64,000 bases of DNA from Achromobacter deleyi. Its GTDB lineage: Bacteria; Pseudomonadota; Gammaproteobacteria; Burkholderiales; Burkholderiaceae_B. The stretch covers positions 62,001 to 126,000 of the forward strand of contig NZ_CADIJO010000011.1 of assembly GCF_902859705.1 (NCBI RefSeq). Direction: 5' to 3'. Made by a program: the position numbers and the translations under genes. Below, in pieces: positions 1 through 9,116 of the stretch (the stretch's first letter is position 1; each line of letters opens with the position of its first letter). The notes under the pieces were generated by a model. It saw nothing but the letters and a program-made list of their open reading frames with translations. It searched no databases and was not told the DNA's origin.

Positions 1-1037
1 GCCAGCGCGGCGGCCCAGTCGGGTTCGCGCTGCGCATCGCCGGTGGCCGATGGATACCAGATGTCGCCCAGGATGTTCAGCATCACGGCCGGTGCCAGCA
101 GGTCGGTGCTGCCCAGCGGCAGGCCGGCCATGGCGCGCGCCTGCTGCTCGAACTGGCTGGTGACGCAGGCGTCCATGGTGTAGTGGCCGCTGTTGTGCGG
201 ACGCGGCGCGATCTCGTTGACGATCAGGCTGCCGTCCTGCAACACGAAGAATTCCACGCACAGGACGCCGTGATAGCCCAGGCCCTGCGCGATGGCTTGC
301 GCGGCCTCGGTGGCGCGCGCCTGGCGTTCGGCGTGGGCAGCATCCTGCTTGACCGGCGCCGCAGTGGACACGGCCAGGATGCCGTCGCGGTGCACGTTGC
401 GGGCCACCGGAAACACCACGCTCGCGCCATCGAAACCGCGCGCGATGACGACCGAGATTTCGTAGTCCAGCGGCATCAGCGCTTCGAGCACGCAGGCCAC
501 GCCGCCGAATTCGGCGAAGGCGGCCAGCGCGGCTTCGCGCGTGTCGATGCGGGCCTGGCCCTTGCCGTCGTAGCCCAGCCGGGCCACCTTGAGGATGCCC
601 GGGAACAGCGCATCGGGCGCGGCGTGCAGGTCGGCTTCGCTGCGGATGGCCGCGTGCGGCGCCACCGTGATGCCTTGGCCGGCGATGAAACTCTTTTCGG
701 AAATGCGGTCCTGCACGATCGCCACCGCATCAGCGGCCGGGCTGACGCGGCAGCGCGTGGCCAGCGCGCGCAGGCTGGCGGCCGGCACGTTCTCGAATTC
801 GGTGGTGACGGCCTGACAGGTGCTGGCCAGGCGCTCAAGGCCGGCCTCGTCGTCGTAGGCGGCCTGGATGTGCAGGTCCGCCACCATGCCCGCGGGGCAT
901 TCGGCGGCCGGGTCCAGCACCGCGACCTTGTAGCCCAGGCTTTGCGCCGCGTGGCAGAACATGCGGCCCAGCTGGCCGCCGCCGAGCAGGCCAAGCCAGC
1001 CGCCGGGTGCGATGGAGAAAGCAGTCGATTGCGTCAT
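1..1037 (-). CDS. purK: 5-(carboxyamino)imidazole ribonucleotide synthase, PurK (3' end outside window)
   Basis: This ATP-grasp enzyme of purine synthesis makes N5-CAIR from AIR, bicarbonate and ATP. The N-terminus reads [20 protein letters not shown], and the glycine-rich [11 protein letters not shown] stretch (about residues 16-26) is the start typical of PurK. About 345 codons are present and no stop is reached, so the C-terminus runs off the left edge. It starts 5 bp after the purE stop, and the two genes almost certainly share a transcript, as is usual for purEK. Its product passes directly to PurE. Confidence 0.93.
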   Translation of the reverse strand, partial: MTQSTAFSIAPGGWLGLLGGGQLGRMFCHAAQSLGYKVAVLDPAAECPAGMVADLHIQAAYDDEAGLERLASTCQAVTTEFENVPAASLRALATRCRVSPAADAVAIVQDRISEKSFIAGQGITVAPHAAIRSEADLHAAPDALFPGILKVARLGYDGKGQARIDTREAALAAFAEFGGVACVLEALMPLDYEISVVIARGFDGASVVFPVARNVHRDGILAVSTAAPVKQDAAHAERQARATEAAQAIAQGLGYHGVLCVEFFVLQDGSLIVNEIAPRPHNSGHYTMDACVTSQFEQQARAMAGLPLGSTDLLAPAVMLNILGDIWYPSATGDAQREPDWAAAL

Positions 1038-1042
1038 TCGGA

Positions 1043-1564
1043 TCAGGCCTCGGGCGGAACCTTCATGTCACGCGCGGCCTGCGTCTGGCGCGCGCGGAAC
1101 GCCACCAGCTTCTTGTGCAGGCCCGCGTCGGTGCCCGCCAGCGTGGCGATCAGGTGCAGTGCGGCGTTGGCGGCGCCGGCCTCGCCGATGGCGAAGGTGG
1201 CGACCGGCACGCCCTTGGGCATCTGCACGATGGACAGCAGCGAGTCTTCGCCGCGCAGGTACTTGGACGGCACCGGCACGCCGAACACCGGCACTTCGGT
1301 CAGGGCCGCCATCATGCCCGGCAGGTGCGCCGCGCCGCCAGCGCCGGCGATGATGCCGCGCAGGCCGCGTTCGAACGCCGCGGCGCCGTATTCGGCCATG
1401 TCCTGCGGCATGCGGTGCGCGGAGATCACGCGGGCTTCATAGGCCACGCCGAAGTCTTCCAGCATGGTGACGGCGTGCTTCATGACCTCCCAATCGCTGG
1501 AAGAACCCATAATTACGCCCACCACGGGGGTGGCGTCTGCCGCTGCGGAAGTCTTGGCTGTCAT
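1043..1564 (-). CDS. purE: N5-carboxyaminoimidazole ribonucleotide mutase, PurE
   Basis: A class I PurE that moves the carboxyl group of N5-CAIR to make CAIR in purine synthesis. The 173-residue length fits the family. The GSSSDW motif (residues 20-25) and the SAHRMP motif (about 48-53, with the catalytic histidine) are both intact. The start at 1564 gives a short variable lead ([10 protein letters not shown]) before the conserved [12 protein letters not shown]. An open frame continues upstream into dsbB but matches nothing. It lies directly upstream of purK (5 bp), so the two steps are co-expressed. Confidence 0.96.
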   Translation of the reverse strand: MTAKTSAAADATPVVGVIMGSSSDWEVMKHAVTMLEDFGVAYEARVISAHRMPQDMAEYGAAAFERGLRGIIAGAGGAAHLPGMMAALTEVPVFGVPVPSKYLRGEDSLLSIVQMPKGVPVATFAIGEAGAANAALHLIATLAGTDAGLHKKLVAFRARQTQAARDMKVPPEA

Positions 1565-1638
1565 AACCGATGTCGAGTAGTTGGATGGCCGCGGCGAAAC
1601 CGCGAAACCCGGTATTTTACCCGGCGTCGGCGGCACCC

Positions 1639-2211
1639 TTACGACGGATCGGCGGAACCCAGCCAGAGATAGCTGGTGGGGTTGTCCGGGCAAGGCCCGA
1701 AACCGCATTGCAGCGTGGTGCTGCCCAGGTTGCCCAGCACCATGATGAAAAACAGGGCCATGACCACCACGCCCAATGCCGAGACCGGCCGCTTGAGCAC
1801 GTTGTCGCCCCATTTGCGGTCGGCCGACAGCATCACCACGCAGAAGACGATCAGCGCGGCAAAGGCGATGAACCCCCAGGTATAGAAATGCAGGCCCAGC
1901 AGCGTCGTGCCGTAGCCGGGGTCGCCCGGCGCGATGTGCAGCAGCACCTGGCGGCCCGAGGCCACCATGCCGCCCAGCGAGGCCGCGATCGTCATGGCGT
2001 AGTGCATGGGCGACGGCCCCAGCCGCAGGTTCAGCAGCAGCCCGACGCCGGCCAGCATCAGGGCCACCCGCTGCAGCAGGCAGAGCGGGCACGGCAGCTC
2101 GTCGTAGGCGAACTGCCAGGCGAACGCCAGGCCCAGGATGACGGTCACGCCCAGCAGGGCCAGGCCGTTGAGCACGCGCGAGCCGCGCGCGGGATGGCGG
2201 GTGAAGATCAT
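1639..2211 (-). CDS. dsbB: Disulfide bond formation protein B, C-terminal cysteine-pair variant
   Basis: An inner-membrane quinone-linked oxidase predicted to re-oxidise DsbA. The 190-residue protein has about five hydrophobic segments (roughly 13-36, 49-65, 70-92, 104-128, 141-166). The first redox pair, CPLC (41-44), follows segment 1. The second pair is the CGFGPC motif (about 168-173) after the last segment rather than in the loop between segments 3 and 4 as in the E. coli protein. With the N-terminus in the cytoplasm, both pairs fall on the periplasmic side, so it is probably functional. It starts 11 bp after the small DUF5993 gene and is probably co-transcribed with it. Confidence 0.88.
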   Translation of the reverse strand: MIFTRHPARGSRVLNGLALLGVTVILGLAFAWQFAYDELPCPLCLLQRVALMLAGVGLLLNLRLGPSPMHYAMTIAASLGGMVASGRQVLLHIAPGDPGYGTTLLGLHFYTWGFIAFAALIVFCVVMLSADRKWGDNVLKRPVSALGVVVMALFFIMVLGNLGSTTLQCGFGPCPDNPTSYLWLGSADPS

Positions 2212-2222
2212 GTCGGGGGAGC

Positions 2223-2381
2223 CTAGAGCGACAGCGCCAGCGGGCTGGTCATGTGGAATTGGCACCAGGCGGCGAACACCAGCAGGGTGATCAGCCAGAA
2301 CGCCACGCAGGGACGGCGCTTGCCAAGCATGCCGAACCACACCGCGACCAATCCGGTCAGGAAAGGCAACATCATTGTCAT
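2223..2381 (-). CDS. Small two-helix membrane protein, DUF5993-like
   Basis: A 52-residue protein beginning [20 protein letters not shown], with a second hydrophobic stretch (about 27-41) ending [16 protein letters not shown]. It resembles the DUF5993 family of tiny inner-membrane proteins, which I associate with dsbB. No function is established. The start at 2381 is chosen because GGGAG lies at the right distance upstream (GGGAGCTGCGCATG). A longer frame from 2432 has no such site. It sits 11 bp upstream of dsbB on the same strand and may be an accessory factor for it, which is inference from position only. Confidence 0.75.
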   Translation of the reverse strand: MTMMLPFLTGLVAVWFGMLGKRRPCVAFWLITLLVFAAWCQFHMTSPLALSL

Positions 2382-2482
2382 GCGCAGCTCCCGTCTCTTT
2401 GTCCGCGGCGAGTATAACGTAACAATAAGCAATAATTCTTACCGAAAAACAGGGATTTCCCTGATCGATCGGCCATCGCGGA

Positions 2483-2515
2483 CAAAAAGAAACCCGCCCA
2501 GAAATCGGGCGGGTT
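2483..2515 (-). terminator. Rho-independent terminator after purC
   Basis: On the minus strand the stem AACCCGCCC / GGGCGGGTT closes a six-base loop and is followed by TTCTTTTTG. It stands 28 bp after the purC stop, so purC ends its own transcript and is not continuous with the DUF5993-dsbB-purEK genes further left. Confidence 0.88.
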
Positions 2516-2542
2516 GCGGGGTGACCAGGCGCGTGGGCGCGA

Positions 2543-3424
2543 TCAGGCGATCAGGCGATCCAGCGCTTCGCGGTACTTGGCGGCGGTCTTTTCCAGCACG
2601 TCCTGGGGCAGGCGCGGGGCCGGCGGGGTCTTGTCCCAGGTCTGGGTTTCGAGCCAGTCGCGCACGAACTGCTTGTCGAAGGACGGCGGGCTGATGCCCA
2701 CGCGGTAGCCGTCGGCGGGCCAGAAGCGCGAGGAATCCGGGGTCAGCACTTCGTCCATCAGGTAGAGCGTGCCATCGTCGTCCAGGCCGAATTCGAACTT
2801 GGTGTCGGCGATGATGATGCCCTTGGTGGCGGCGAACTTGGCGGCTTCGGCGTACAGCTTGAGCGTGACGTCGCGGATGCGTTCGGCCATTTCCTGGCCG
2901 ACTTCCTTGACCACGTGGGCGAAGTCGACGTTTTCGTCGTGCATGCCGAATTCGGCCTTGGCCGCGGGCGTGAAGATGGGCTCGGGCAGCTGGCTGGCCT
3001 GTTGCAGGCCGGCGGGCAGCTTGATGCCGCAGATGGCGCCGGTGGCCTGGTAGTCTTTCCAGCCGGAACCGATCAGGTAGCCGCGGGCCACCGCTTCGAC
3101 CAGGATGGGCTTCAAGCGCTTGACCACCACGGCGCGGCCGCGCACCTGGTCGACTTCGTCGGGCGCCACCACGTCTTCGGGCTTCACGCCGGTGGAGTGG
3201 TTCGGCAGGATGTGGGCCAGCTTCTGCAGCCAGAACTCGGTCAGCTCGGTCAGCACCTGCCCCTTGCCGGGGATGGGATCGTCGAGGATGACGTCGAACG
3301 CCGAGATGCGGTCCGAGGCGACGATCAGCAGCTTGTCGTCGCCCACGGCGTACATGTCGCGGACCTTACCGCGGCCCAGCAGCGGCAAGGACTTGATGCT
3401 GGATTGATGCAAAGCAGAAGTCAC
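2543..3424 (-). CDS. purC: Phosphoribosylaminoimidazole-succinocarboxamide synthase, PurC
   Basis: SAICAR synthetase of purine synthesis, which joins CAIR and aspartate using ATP. The 293 residues match the long form common in betaproteobacteria. Recognisable segments are [11 protein letters not shown] near residue 16, [10 protein letters not shown] near 37, the [10 protein letters not shown] segment (about 113-122) and [10 protein letters not shown] near 200. It has its own terminator at the 3' side. fba lies 0.7 kb upstream on the same strand with a GFA gene in between on the other strand, so purC needs its own promoter in 3425-3598. Confidence 0.97.
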   Translation of the reverse strand: MTSALHQSSIKSLPLLGRGKVRDMYAVGDDKLLIVASDRISAFDVILDDPIPGKGQVLTELTEFWLQKLAHILPNHSTGVKPEDVVAPDEVDQVRGRAVVVKRLKPILVEAVARGYLIGSGWKDYQATGAICGIKLPAGLQQASQLPEPIFTPAAKAEFGMHDENVDFAHVVKEVGQEMAERIRDVTLKLYAEAAKFAATKGIIIADTKFEFGLDDDGTLYLMDEVLTPDSSRFWPADGYRVGISPPSFDKQFVRDWLETQTWDKTPPAPRLPQDVLEKTAAKYREALDRLIA

Positions 3425-3598
3425 GGGAAAAATGGCCTATGGCAAAAATGAGGGCGCAAGAAAGCGCATAGGTTACTGCAAATAGGTCCGTCTTGCCGGG
3501 TCGCGGACCCCGGGTTAGTCTGGCTGCATTCCAAATGATGCGCCGGCCGCGAACTCGCGTCACGGCGCCCCCTTTTCACCTGGAGGAGACAAAGTCGT

Positions 3599-4054
3599 AT
3601 GCAGGAAGCATCCTTAAAACGCGCGTCCCACGCCGACGCGCAGGTTCACCTGACCGGCGGCTGCCAGTGCGGCGCCGTGCGGTTCGCGGTGACGGACGAG
3701 CCCATCATGGCCGCCACCTGTCATTGCCGCGATTGCCAGTATTCCAGCGGCGGCGCGCCGGCCCACGCGCTGATCTTCCCGGCCGGCTCCGTCACCCTGC
3801 TGCGCGGCCAGCCGCGCGAACACCGCTACAAGAGCGATTCCGGCCACATCGTGATGCGCAGCTTCTGTCCGGACTGCGGCACGCCGCTGTTCGGCGGCTC
3901 GGACAGCACCACGTATGAAGTGGTGCGGGCCGGTTCGCTGGACGACCCCGAGGCCTTCCACACCCGCGTCAGCCTGTGGACCGATTCGGCCCCGTCCTGG
4001 CACCACGTGGACAAGTCGGTGCCGCACTTTCCCAAGAACGCGCCGTCGGCCTAG
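3599..4054 (+). CDS. GFA/CENP-V family zinc protein
   Basis: A 151-residue protein of the glutathione-dependent formaldehyde-activating (GFA, Mss4-like beta-tent) family. Zinc ligands are visible as GGCQCGAVRF (about 20-29), CHCRDC (about 41-46) and CPDCGTPL (about 89-96). Members bind zinc, and most have no proven substrate, so formaldehyde chemistry should not be assumed. The ATG at 3599 has GGAGGAG 10 bp upstream. It is a lone plus-strand gene between the minus-strand purC and fba and shares a bidirectional terminator with fba. A second GFA gene lies at 26.4 kb. Confidence 0.85.
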   Translation: MQEASLKRASHADAQVHLTGGCQCGAVRFAVTDEPIMAATCHCRDCQYSSGGAPAHALIFPAGSVTLLRGQPREHRYKSDSGHIVMRSFCPDCGTPLFGGSDSTTYEVVRAGSLDDPEAFHTRVSLWTDSAPSWHHVDKSVPHFPKNAPSA

Positions 4055-4065
4055 CGCGACGCGCA

Positions 4066-4102
4066 AGAAAAAGGCGGGCCCACCGGGGCCCGCCTTTTTT
4101 TC
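4066..4102. terminator. Bidirectional terminator between GFA gene and fba
   Basis: The stem AAGGCGGGCCC / GGGCCCGCCTT with a short loop is flanked by an A-run on the left and a T-run on the right, so it can stop transcripts from both convergent genes. It lies 12 bp after the GFA stop and about 58 bp after the fba stop. Confidence 0.92.
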
Positions 4103-4159
4103 GCCTGGTTCCGGCCGGTGGCCGCCCCGAAAGGCGCCCCACCCGGCCGGCCCAGCGGC

Positions 4160-5224
4160 TTACTGCACCACTTGGGACAGCTTGCCCGAAGCGTACTGGG
4201 CGGCGATGTCGGTCAGCGGCAAGGCCTTGATCTTGCTGGCGTTGCCGGCGGTGCCGAATTCGGTGTAGCGAGCCACACAGATCGCCTTGGCGGCGGCGCG
4301 GGCCGGCTTCAGGTATTCGCGCGGGTCGAACTTTTCGGGGTTCTCGGCAAAGAAGCGGCGGATCGCGCCCGTCATGGCCAGACGGATATCGGTGTCGATA
4401 TTGATCTTGCGCACGCCGTACTTGATGGCTTCCTGGATTTCCTCGACGGGCACGCCGTAGGTTTCCTTCATGTTGCCGCCGAATTCACGGATCTCGGCCA
4501 GCAGTTCCTGCGGCACGCTGGAGCTGCCGTGCATCACCAGGTGGGTGTTGGGCAGGCGGGCGTGGATTTCCTTGATGCGGGCGATCGACAGGATGTCGCC
4601 GGTGGGCTTGCGCGTGAACTTGTAGGCGCCGTGGCTGGTGCCGATGGCGATCGCCAGGGCGTCCAGCTGGGTGCGGCGCACGAAGTCGGCGGCTTGTTCC
4701 GGGTCGGTCAGCAGCTGGTCCATGGTCAGCTTGCCGTCGGCGCCGTGGCCGTCTTCCTTGTCGCCTTCCATGGTTTCCAGCGAGCCCAGGCAGCCCAGTT
4801 CGCCTTCGACCGTGACGCCCAGCTTGTGGGCGATGTCCACGACCTTCTTGGTGACGTCGACGTTGTAGTCGTAGTCGGCGATGGTCTTGCCGTCTTCTTT
4901 CAGGGAACCGTCCATCATGACGCTGGAGAAGCCCAGGTCGATGGCGCCTTGGCAGACCTTGGGCGACTGGCCGTGATCCTGGTGCATGACCACGGGAATG
5001 TGCGGGTAGGACTCAACGGCGGCCTGGATCAGGTGCTTCAGGAAGCCTTCGCCGGCATATTTGCGGGCGCCGGCCGAAGCCTGCATGATCACCGGGCTGT
5101 CGGTCTCCGCCGCGGCTTCCATGATGGCCTGGACCTGTTCCAGGTTATTGACGTTGAAAGCCGGAATGCCGTAGCCGTGCTCGGCGGCGTGGTCGAGCAA
5201 CTGGCGCATGGAGACTAGGGCCAT
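4160..5224 (-). CDS. fba: Class II fructose-1,6-bisphosphate aldolase
   Basis: Zinc-dependent aldolase that cleaves fructose-1,6-bisphosphate, or makes it in gluconeogenesis or the Calvin cycle. The 354-residue length fits the family. [11 protein letters not shown] carries the catalytic Asp83 and zinc ligand His84, and further metal and phosphate-binding segments follow (GTSHGAYK about 204-211, VMHGSSS about 240-246, KINIDTD about 284-290). The ATG at 5224 has a perfect AAGGAGG upstream. In related bacteria this gene usually lies near pgk and pyk; here SMP-30 is the upstream neighbour and pgk lies at 48 kb. Confidence 0.97.
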   Translation of the reverse strand: MALVSMRQLLDHAAEHGYGIPAFNVNNLEQVQAIMEAAAETDSPVIMQASAGARKYAGEGFLKHLIQAAVESYPHIPVVMHQDHGQSPKVCQGAIDLGFSSVMMDGSLKEDGKTIADYDYNVDVTKKVVDIAHKLGVTVEGELGCLGSLETMEGDKEDGHGADGKLTMDQLLTDPEQAADFVRRTQLDALAIAIGTSHGAYKFTRKPTGDILSIARIKEIHARLPNTHLVMHGSSSVPQELLAEIREFGGNMKETYGVPVEEIQEAIKYGVRKINIDTDIRLAMTGAIRRFFAENPEKFDPREYLKPARAAAKAICVARYTEFGTAGNASKIKALPLTDIAAQYASGKLSQVVQ

Positions 5225-5381
5225 GAGTGGTCCTCCTTAGGTACTGTGGATTGAAAGATGGTTGAAATCGAGCCGAATGGCGAGATTTTACGGGGGAATC
5301 GAAGAAAGGTCTTGAAACGGCCGGTATCCCTATCCACCAGGACTAAACCGGCCGTCTGACGGGGCGGCTTGCCCGCCCGTT

Positions 5382-6281
5382 CTAGGGACGGCCCGCGTGC
5401 GGCACGTCCACCTGCGTCATCAGGATCCGCCCTTCGGGCTTGGCCCGCCGGTTGGCCTCGATGAAGTCGGGCGCGGCCGCCATGAACAGCGTCTTGCCGT
5501 CCGGGCCGCCCAGCGCCGCGGCGAAGATGCCGAATTCGCCGGTATCGATCTGTTCCAGGATCTTGCCGCCGCGCGCCACCCGCACGATGCGCTTGCCGAT
5601 GGCGTCGGCCACCCAGAGGGCGCCCTCGGCATCCAGCGCGCCGCCGTCGGGCCCGATGGCCGAGGCCGCGATCAGCACCGACAGGTCGTTGGAATCGGGC
5701 AAGGCGCCGAAATGGGCCCAGTCGCGCCGCGGCCCCAGGGCACCATGGGCCAGGATGTCGAATTCCGAGATGCGGTTGCCGAAGGTTTCGTTGACGATCA
5801 GCGTCTTGCCGTCGGGCGTGATGAATGAGCCGTTGGGAAACCACAGCCCGTCGGCCACCACCTGGGCGACGCCGTCCGTGTCCACCCGCACCAGCGTGGT
5901 GGTGGCGAAAGGCTCGCCGGCCATCAGGTCAAAGCCGAAGTTGCCCACGTAGGCCCGGCCCTGATCATCCACCACCAGATCGTTGATGGGCCCGCCGGTC
6001 AGGGCAGACAGGTCGGCATGCTGCGACAGCGTGCCGTCCGTCTCGCGGCGCAGGAGCTTGCGGTCTTTCATGGATGAGATCAGCAGGCGCCCGTCGGGCA
6101 GCCAGCCCAGGCCGGAGGGCTGCTGCAACACCCGACAGATCACCTCGACGCGCCCTTGCAGGTCCACGGCGATCACCTGGCCGGTGTAGAAGTCCGACGC
6201 CCACAGGCGCCCGTCGTGCCAGCGCAGGCCTTCCAGGTAGGTGTACCCGGACGCCAGGACGGACAATTCGCGTTTCGGCAT
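5382..6281 (-). CDS. SMP-30/gluconolactonase-like beta-propeller hydrolase
   Basis: A 299-residue six-bladed propeller of the SMP-30/gluconolactonase/LRE family, likely a metal-dependent sugar lactonase. Typical blade segments are SGYTYLEGLRW near the start (the conserved metal-binding Glu lies in YLEGLRW), GGPINDLVVDDQGRAYVGN (about 125-143) and ADGLWFPNGSFITPDGKTL in the middle. The start at 6281 gives the normal family N-terminus; a longer frame to 6464 adds proline-rich sequence that looks non-coding. It diverges from the symporter gene across a 308-bp gap that holds a strong palindrome. Substrate unknown. Confidence 0.85.
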   Translation of the reverse strand: MPKRELSVLASGYTYLEGLRWHDGRLWASDFYTGQVIAVDLQGRVEVICRVLQQPSGLGWLPDGRLLISSMKDRKLLRRETDGTLSQHADLSALTGGPINDLVVDDQGRAYVGNFGFDLMAGEPFATTTLVRVDTDGVAQVVADGLWFPNGSFITPDGKTLIVNETFGNRISEFDILAHGALGPRRDWAHFGALPDSNDLSVLIAASAIGPDGGALDAEGALWVADAIGKRIVRVARGGKILEQIDTGEFGIFAAALGGPDGKTLFMAAAPDFIEANRRAKPEGRILMTQVDVPHAGRP

Positions 6282-6416
6282 AGCTCTGTCTCCTATATAG
6301 GTATCGGACCTGGGCGGCCCTTTTTTTCTCGGCGGCCCGCCGGCTGGCGGCGGACCCCGGATGTTGCCATTCTGGCATGTCCGGCGGCCCGGGTTCGATT
6401 GTGCCGATCCGTCCCC

Positions 6417-6440
6417 AACCTGACAACTAACTGTCAGGTT
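6417..6440. promoter_or_regulatory. Perfect 9-6-9 palindrome, probable operator
   Basis: AACCTGACA, six bases (ACTAAC), then TGTCAGGTT form a perfect inverted repeat in the 308-bp gap between the divergent SMP-30 lactonase (start 6281) and symporter (start 6590). Its size suits a TetR- or GntR-type dimer. No regulator gene lies beside it, so the protein is unknown. I see no gene in the rest of the gap. Confidence 0.6.
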
Positions 6441-6589
6441 CGCGGCGTTAACATCGCGCCCCAAGGGTTAACCCGTGCCGCTCCGGGCGCCCTCCGGCAT
6501 ATCCGTCATTGGACCGATTCGCCCCGCCCCGTGCCGGCGGGTAAGGCCCCCGGCCGACCGATAGAGTCCCTGTTTTCCGTTTTTAGAAG

Positions 6590-7897
6590 ATGAATACTAA
6601 GAAGCTGACGCGTTACATCGGCATCGCCATGGTGCTGGGCGTCGTGGTGGGCTATTTCTGCAACAAGTACGCGCAGAACGCGCAAGAGGCCAAGGAAATC
6701 GCCTCGTACTTCAGCCTGATCACGGACATCTTCCTGCGCATGATCAAGATGATCATTGCGCCCCTGGTGTTTGCCACGCTGGTGTCGGGCCTGGCCAGCA
6801 TGAGCGACGCCAGCGCCGTGGGCCGCATCGGCCTGCGCGCCATGTTCTGGTTCATCGCCGCCTCGGCCATCTCGCTGCTGCTGGGCCTGGCGCTGGTCAA
6901 CATCTTCCAGCCCGGCGCGCACCTGAACCTGGCGCTGCCGGACGCGGCTGCCACCGCCGGCCTGAAAACGGGCGACTTCACGCTCAAGGCCTTCATCGCC
7001 CACGTGTTCCCCAAGAGCATCGCCGAAGCCATGGCGAACAACGAGATCCTGCAGATCCTGGTGTTCTCGCTGTTCTTCGGCGCGGCGCTGTCGTTCATTC
7101 GCGGCAAGGGCCACAACACCATCTACAACATGATCGACGAGCTGGCCAAGATCATGTTCCGCGTGACCGACTACGTCATGCGCTTCGCGCCCCTGGGCGT
7201 GTTCGCCGCCATGGCCGCCGCCATCACCACCGAGGGCCTGGGCGTGCTGGTCAGCTACGGCAAGCTGATCGGCGAGTTCTACCTGGGCCTGGCGCTGCTG
7301 TGGGCCATCCTGTTTGCCGTGGGCTACCTGTTCCTGGGCAAGTCCACCTTCCGCCTGGGCGGGCTGATCAAGGAACCGACCCTGCTCGCCTTTTCCACCG
7401 CCAGCAGCGAATCGGCCTACCCCAAGACGATCGAGGCGCTGGAGCGTTTCGGCGTGTCCAAGCGCATTTCGGGCTTCGTGCTGCCGCTGGGCTATTCGTT
7501 CAACCTGGACGGCTCGATGATGTACCAGTCGTTCGCCGTGCTGTTCATCGCCCAGGCCTACAACATCGACATGAGCTTCTCGCAGCAGCTGACCCTGCTG
7601 CTGGTGCTGATGGTGACCAGCAAGGGCATGGCTGGCGTGGCGCGCGCCTCGCTGGTGGTGGTGGCGGCCACGCTGCCGATGTTCCACCTGCCCGAAGCCG
7701 GCCTGCTGCTGATCATGGGCATCGACCAGTTCTTCGACATGGGCCGCACGGCCACCAACGTGGTCGGCAACAGCCTGGCCACCGCCGTGATCGCCAAGAT
7801 GGAAGGCAACGAGGAAGACCTGGCGCCCAAGGCCGACGTCGGCCAGCCGCTGACGGACGCTTCCCAGCCGGGCCAGACCGCCACGCGCGATGCCTGA
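6590..7897 (+). CDS. Dicarboxylate/amino acid:cation symporter (DAACS family)
   Basis: A 435-residue inner-membrane carrier of the GltP/DctA family, taking up dicarboxylates or acidic amino acids with protons or sodium. The serine-rich re-entrant loop is seen in AFSTASSESAYPKT (about 266-279). The second hairpin and substrate site are seen in LGYSFNLDGSMMYQ (about 300-313) and DMGRTATNVVGNSLA (about 383-397). Several long hydrophobic segments cover residues 8-240. DctA and GltP cannot be told apart from these motifs. It is monocistronic, ending in a terminator 40 bp downstream. Confidence 0.9.
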   Translation: MNTKKLTRYIGIAMVLGVVVGYFCNKYAQNAQEAKEIASYFSLITDIFLRMIKMIIAPLVFATLVSGLASMSDASAVGRIGLRAMFWFIAASAISLLLGLALVNIFQPGAHLNLALPDAAATAGLKTGDFTLKAFIAHVFPKSIAEAMANNEILQILVFSLFFGAALSFIRGKGHNTIYNMIDELAKIMFRVTDYVMRFAPLGVFAAMAAAITTEGLGVLVSYGKLIGEFYLGLALLWAILFAVGYLFLGKSTFRLGGLIKEPTLLAFSTASSESAYPKTIEALERFGVSKRISGFVLPLGYSFNLDGSMMYQSFAVLFIAQAYNIDMSFSQQLTLLLVLMVTSKGMAGVARASLVVVAATLPMFHLPEAGLLLIMGIDQFFDMGRTATNVVGNSLATAVIAKMEGNEEDLAPKADVGQPLTDASQPGQTATRDA

Positions 7898-7936
7898 CGC
7901 CGACGCGTTTCACTGACGCATCGCTGAAAGACAAGG

Positions 7937-7970
7937 AAGGCCCCGCAACCTGTTGCGGGGCCTTTTTTTT
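7937..7970 (+). terminator. Rho-independent terminator after the symporter
   Basis: The stem AGGCCCCGCAAC / GTTGCGGGGCCT with a tiny loop is followed by a run of eight T. It lies 40 bp after the symporter stop. Confidence 0.95.
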
Positions 7971-8073
7971 GCCGCCGATTGCGTCTTGACCGGGGCGCGC
8001 GACCGGCGCAACATAAAAGCCCCCTGGCCCCTTACGGGCGCCGCGCCTGGCTGCCGCGCCCATTGCATACGCC

Positions 8074-8451
8074 ATGAAATTCCCACGCTTGCGCACCGTG
8101 CTGGCCGCGGCGGCGCTGATGGCCGCGCTGCCCAGCGCACATGCCTGGACCCGCATCTCGTGCGATCTGTCCGGCACCGTCGTCAACCTGCCCGTCACCA
8201 TGCGCCAATACCGCACCGATGGCACCGAGCTATCGAAAGTGCTGTTCCAGTTGAAGGTCAAGGCGGCGGACATTCCCGAAGGCGCGCGTGCCGATACCGA
8301 CTGCACGGAATTCGTCGGCCGGCAGGTCGATGTGGCGCTGGACAATGTCGATGCGTCGGCGGTACGCCGAGGCAAGCCCGTCAAGCTGCTCTACCGCTAT
8401 GACGAATCGCTGGGCGAGGCCCGCGCGACCCGCTACGAGCTCATGCCCTGA
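8074..8451 (+). CDS. Small secreted protein of unknown function
   Basis: 125 residues. The N-terminus (MKFPRLRTVLAAAALMAALP) followed by SAHA-W is a clear Sec signal peptide with cleavage after about residue 24, so the mature protein of about 100 residues should be periplasmic. It holds two cysteines (in ISCDL and DTDCTEF), probably disulfide-bonded. I do not recognise the family. It stands alone between two terminators. Confidence 0.7.
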   Translation: MKFPRLRTVLAAAALMAALPSAHAWTRISCDLSGTVVNLPVTMRQYRTDGTELSKVLFQLKVKAADIPEGARADTDCTEFVGRQVDVALDNVDASAVRRGKPVKLLYRYDESLGEARATRYELMP

Positions 8452-8484
8452 AGGCCCTGACCGGGCACCCAGGCGCCGCCGATG

Positions 8485-8513
8485 CAAAAACGCCCCGCTG
8501 GGCGGGGCGTTTC
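8485..8513 (-). terminator. Rho-independent terminator for the 8.5-kb acidic protein
   Basis: Read on the minus strand, AAACGCCCCGC pairs with GCGGGGCGTTT and TTTTTGC follows. It ends the gene whose stop is at 8524. It could also act weakly on the plus strand after the secreted protein. Confidence 0.85.
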
Positions 8514-8523
8514 TGGCGCGGGA

Positions 8524-8958
8524 TCAGTCGTTGACCGAACACGAGACGGGCGAACCGTCTTCGAATTCCACGTCGTAGGTGTGAACCGGGTCCCAGGGCA
8601 GCGTGAACCAGAGTTCATAGCCGTCGCCATCTTCGTCGAACAGCCACAGCGCGCGCAGCACGGCCTTTTCGGCCATGGCTTCGGCGGTTTCTTCGGCCAG
8701 CAGCTGGTCGTCTTCGATGCCCAGCTTCTTGTAGTGTTCGTACGAATAGTTGTCGAGCAGGAACTCGGCAGCGGCCAGGACGTGGTCATCGAGGTTGTCG
8801 ATGATGGCCTTGACCACTTTCGAGGCGCCGCTGTCGGGTTCTTCGCCGTCGGTCTGGATCATCACGTGGATGGGCGGGCGGCTGCCGCCCACGGGCACGT
8901 TTTCCGCGGCCCAGAGATCGGGTTCTTCGGGGTCTTGGGTGAAATTGAATCGTGCCAT
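8524..8958 (-). CDS. Acidic hypothetical protein
   Basis: 144 residues, strongly acidic, beginning MARFNFTQDPEEPDLWAAEN and ending in a pattern rich in W, Y and D (LWFTLPWDPVHTYDVEFEDG). The middle (about 62-105) is predicted helical. No signal peptide or membrane segment is seen, so it is likely cytosolic. I cannot place it in a family. The start at 8958 is preferred over 8994 because the extra N-terminal residues match a leader sequence rather than protein. Confidence 0.65.
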   Translation of the reverse strand: MARFNFTQDPEEPDLWAAENVPVGGSRPPIHVMIQTDGEEPDSGASKVVKAIIDNLDDHVLAAAEFLLDNYSYEHYKKLGIEDDQLLAEETAEAMAEKAVLRALWLFDEDGDGYELWFTLPWDPVHTYDVEFEDGSPVSCSVND

Positions 8959-9116
8959 CGCGCGCTCCGGAAAAAGGGAAGACGGGCCCCGCAAGCCGGG
9001 GCCGCCTCGTCATCCGCCCATTTAACCAGATGCGCGCGACGCCCGCTTGCCCGGCCGCGATGTTTTTGCGCGCAAGACCTGCGTTGGCGCAAAACGCCTG
9101 GATCCGGACAGGGCTA

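Noticed and set aside
3614-4066. Antisense frame opposite the GFA gene
   Set aside because: It is the mirror of the GFA gene; that gene has zinc-site cysteines and a good ribosome site.
6506-7687. Long antisense open frame (393 codons) opposite the symporter gene
   Set aside because: It mirrors the symporter on the other strand, is His/Gln/Arg-rich low-complexity, has no family features and arises from high-GC codon bias.
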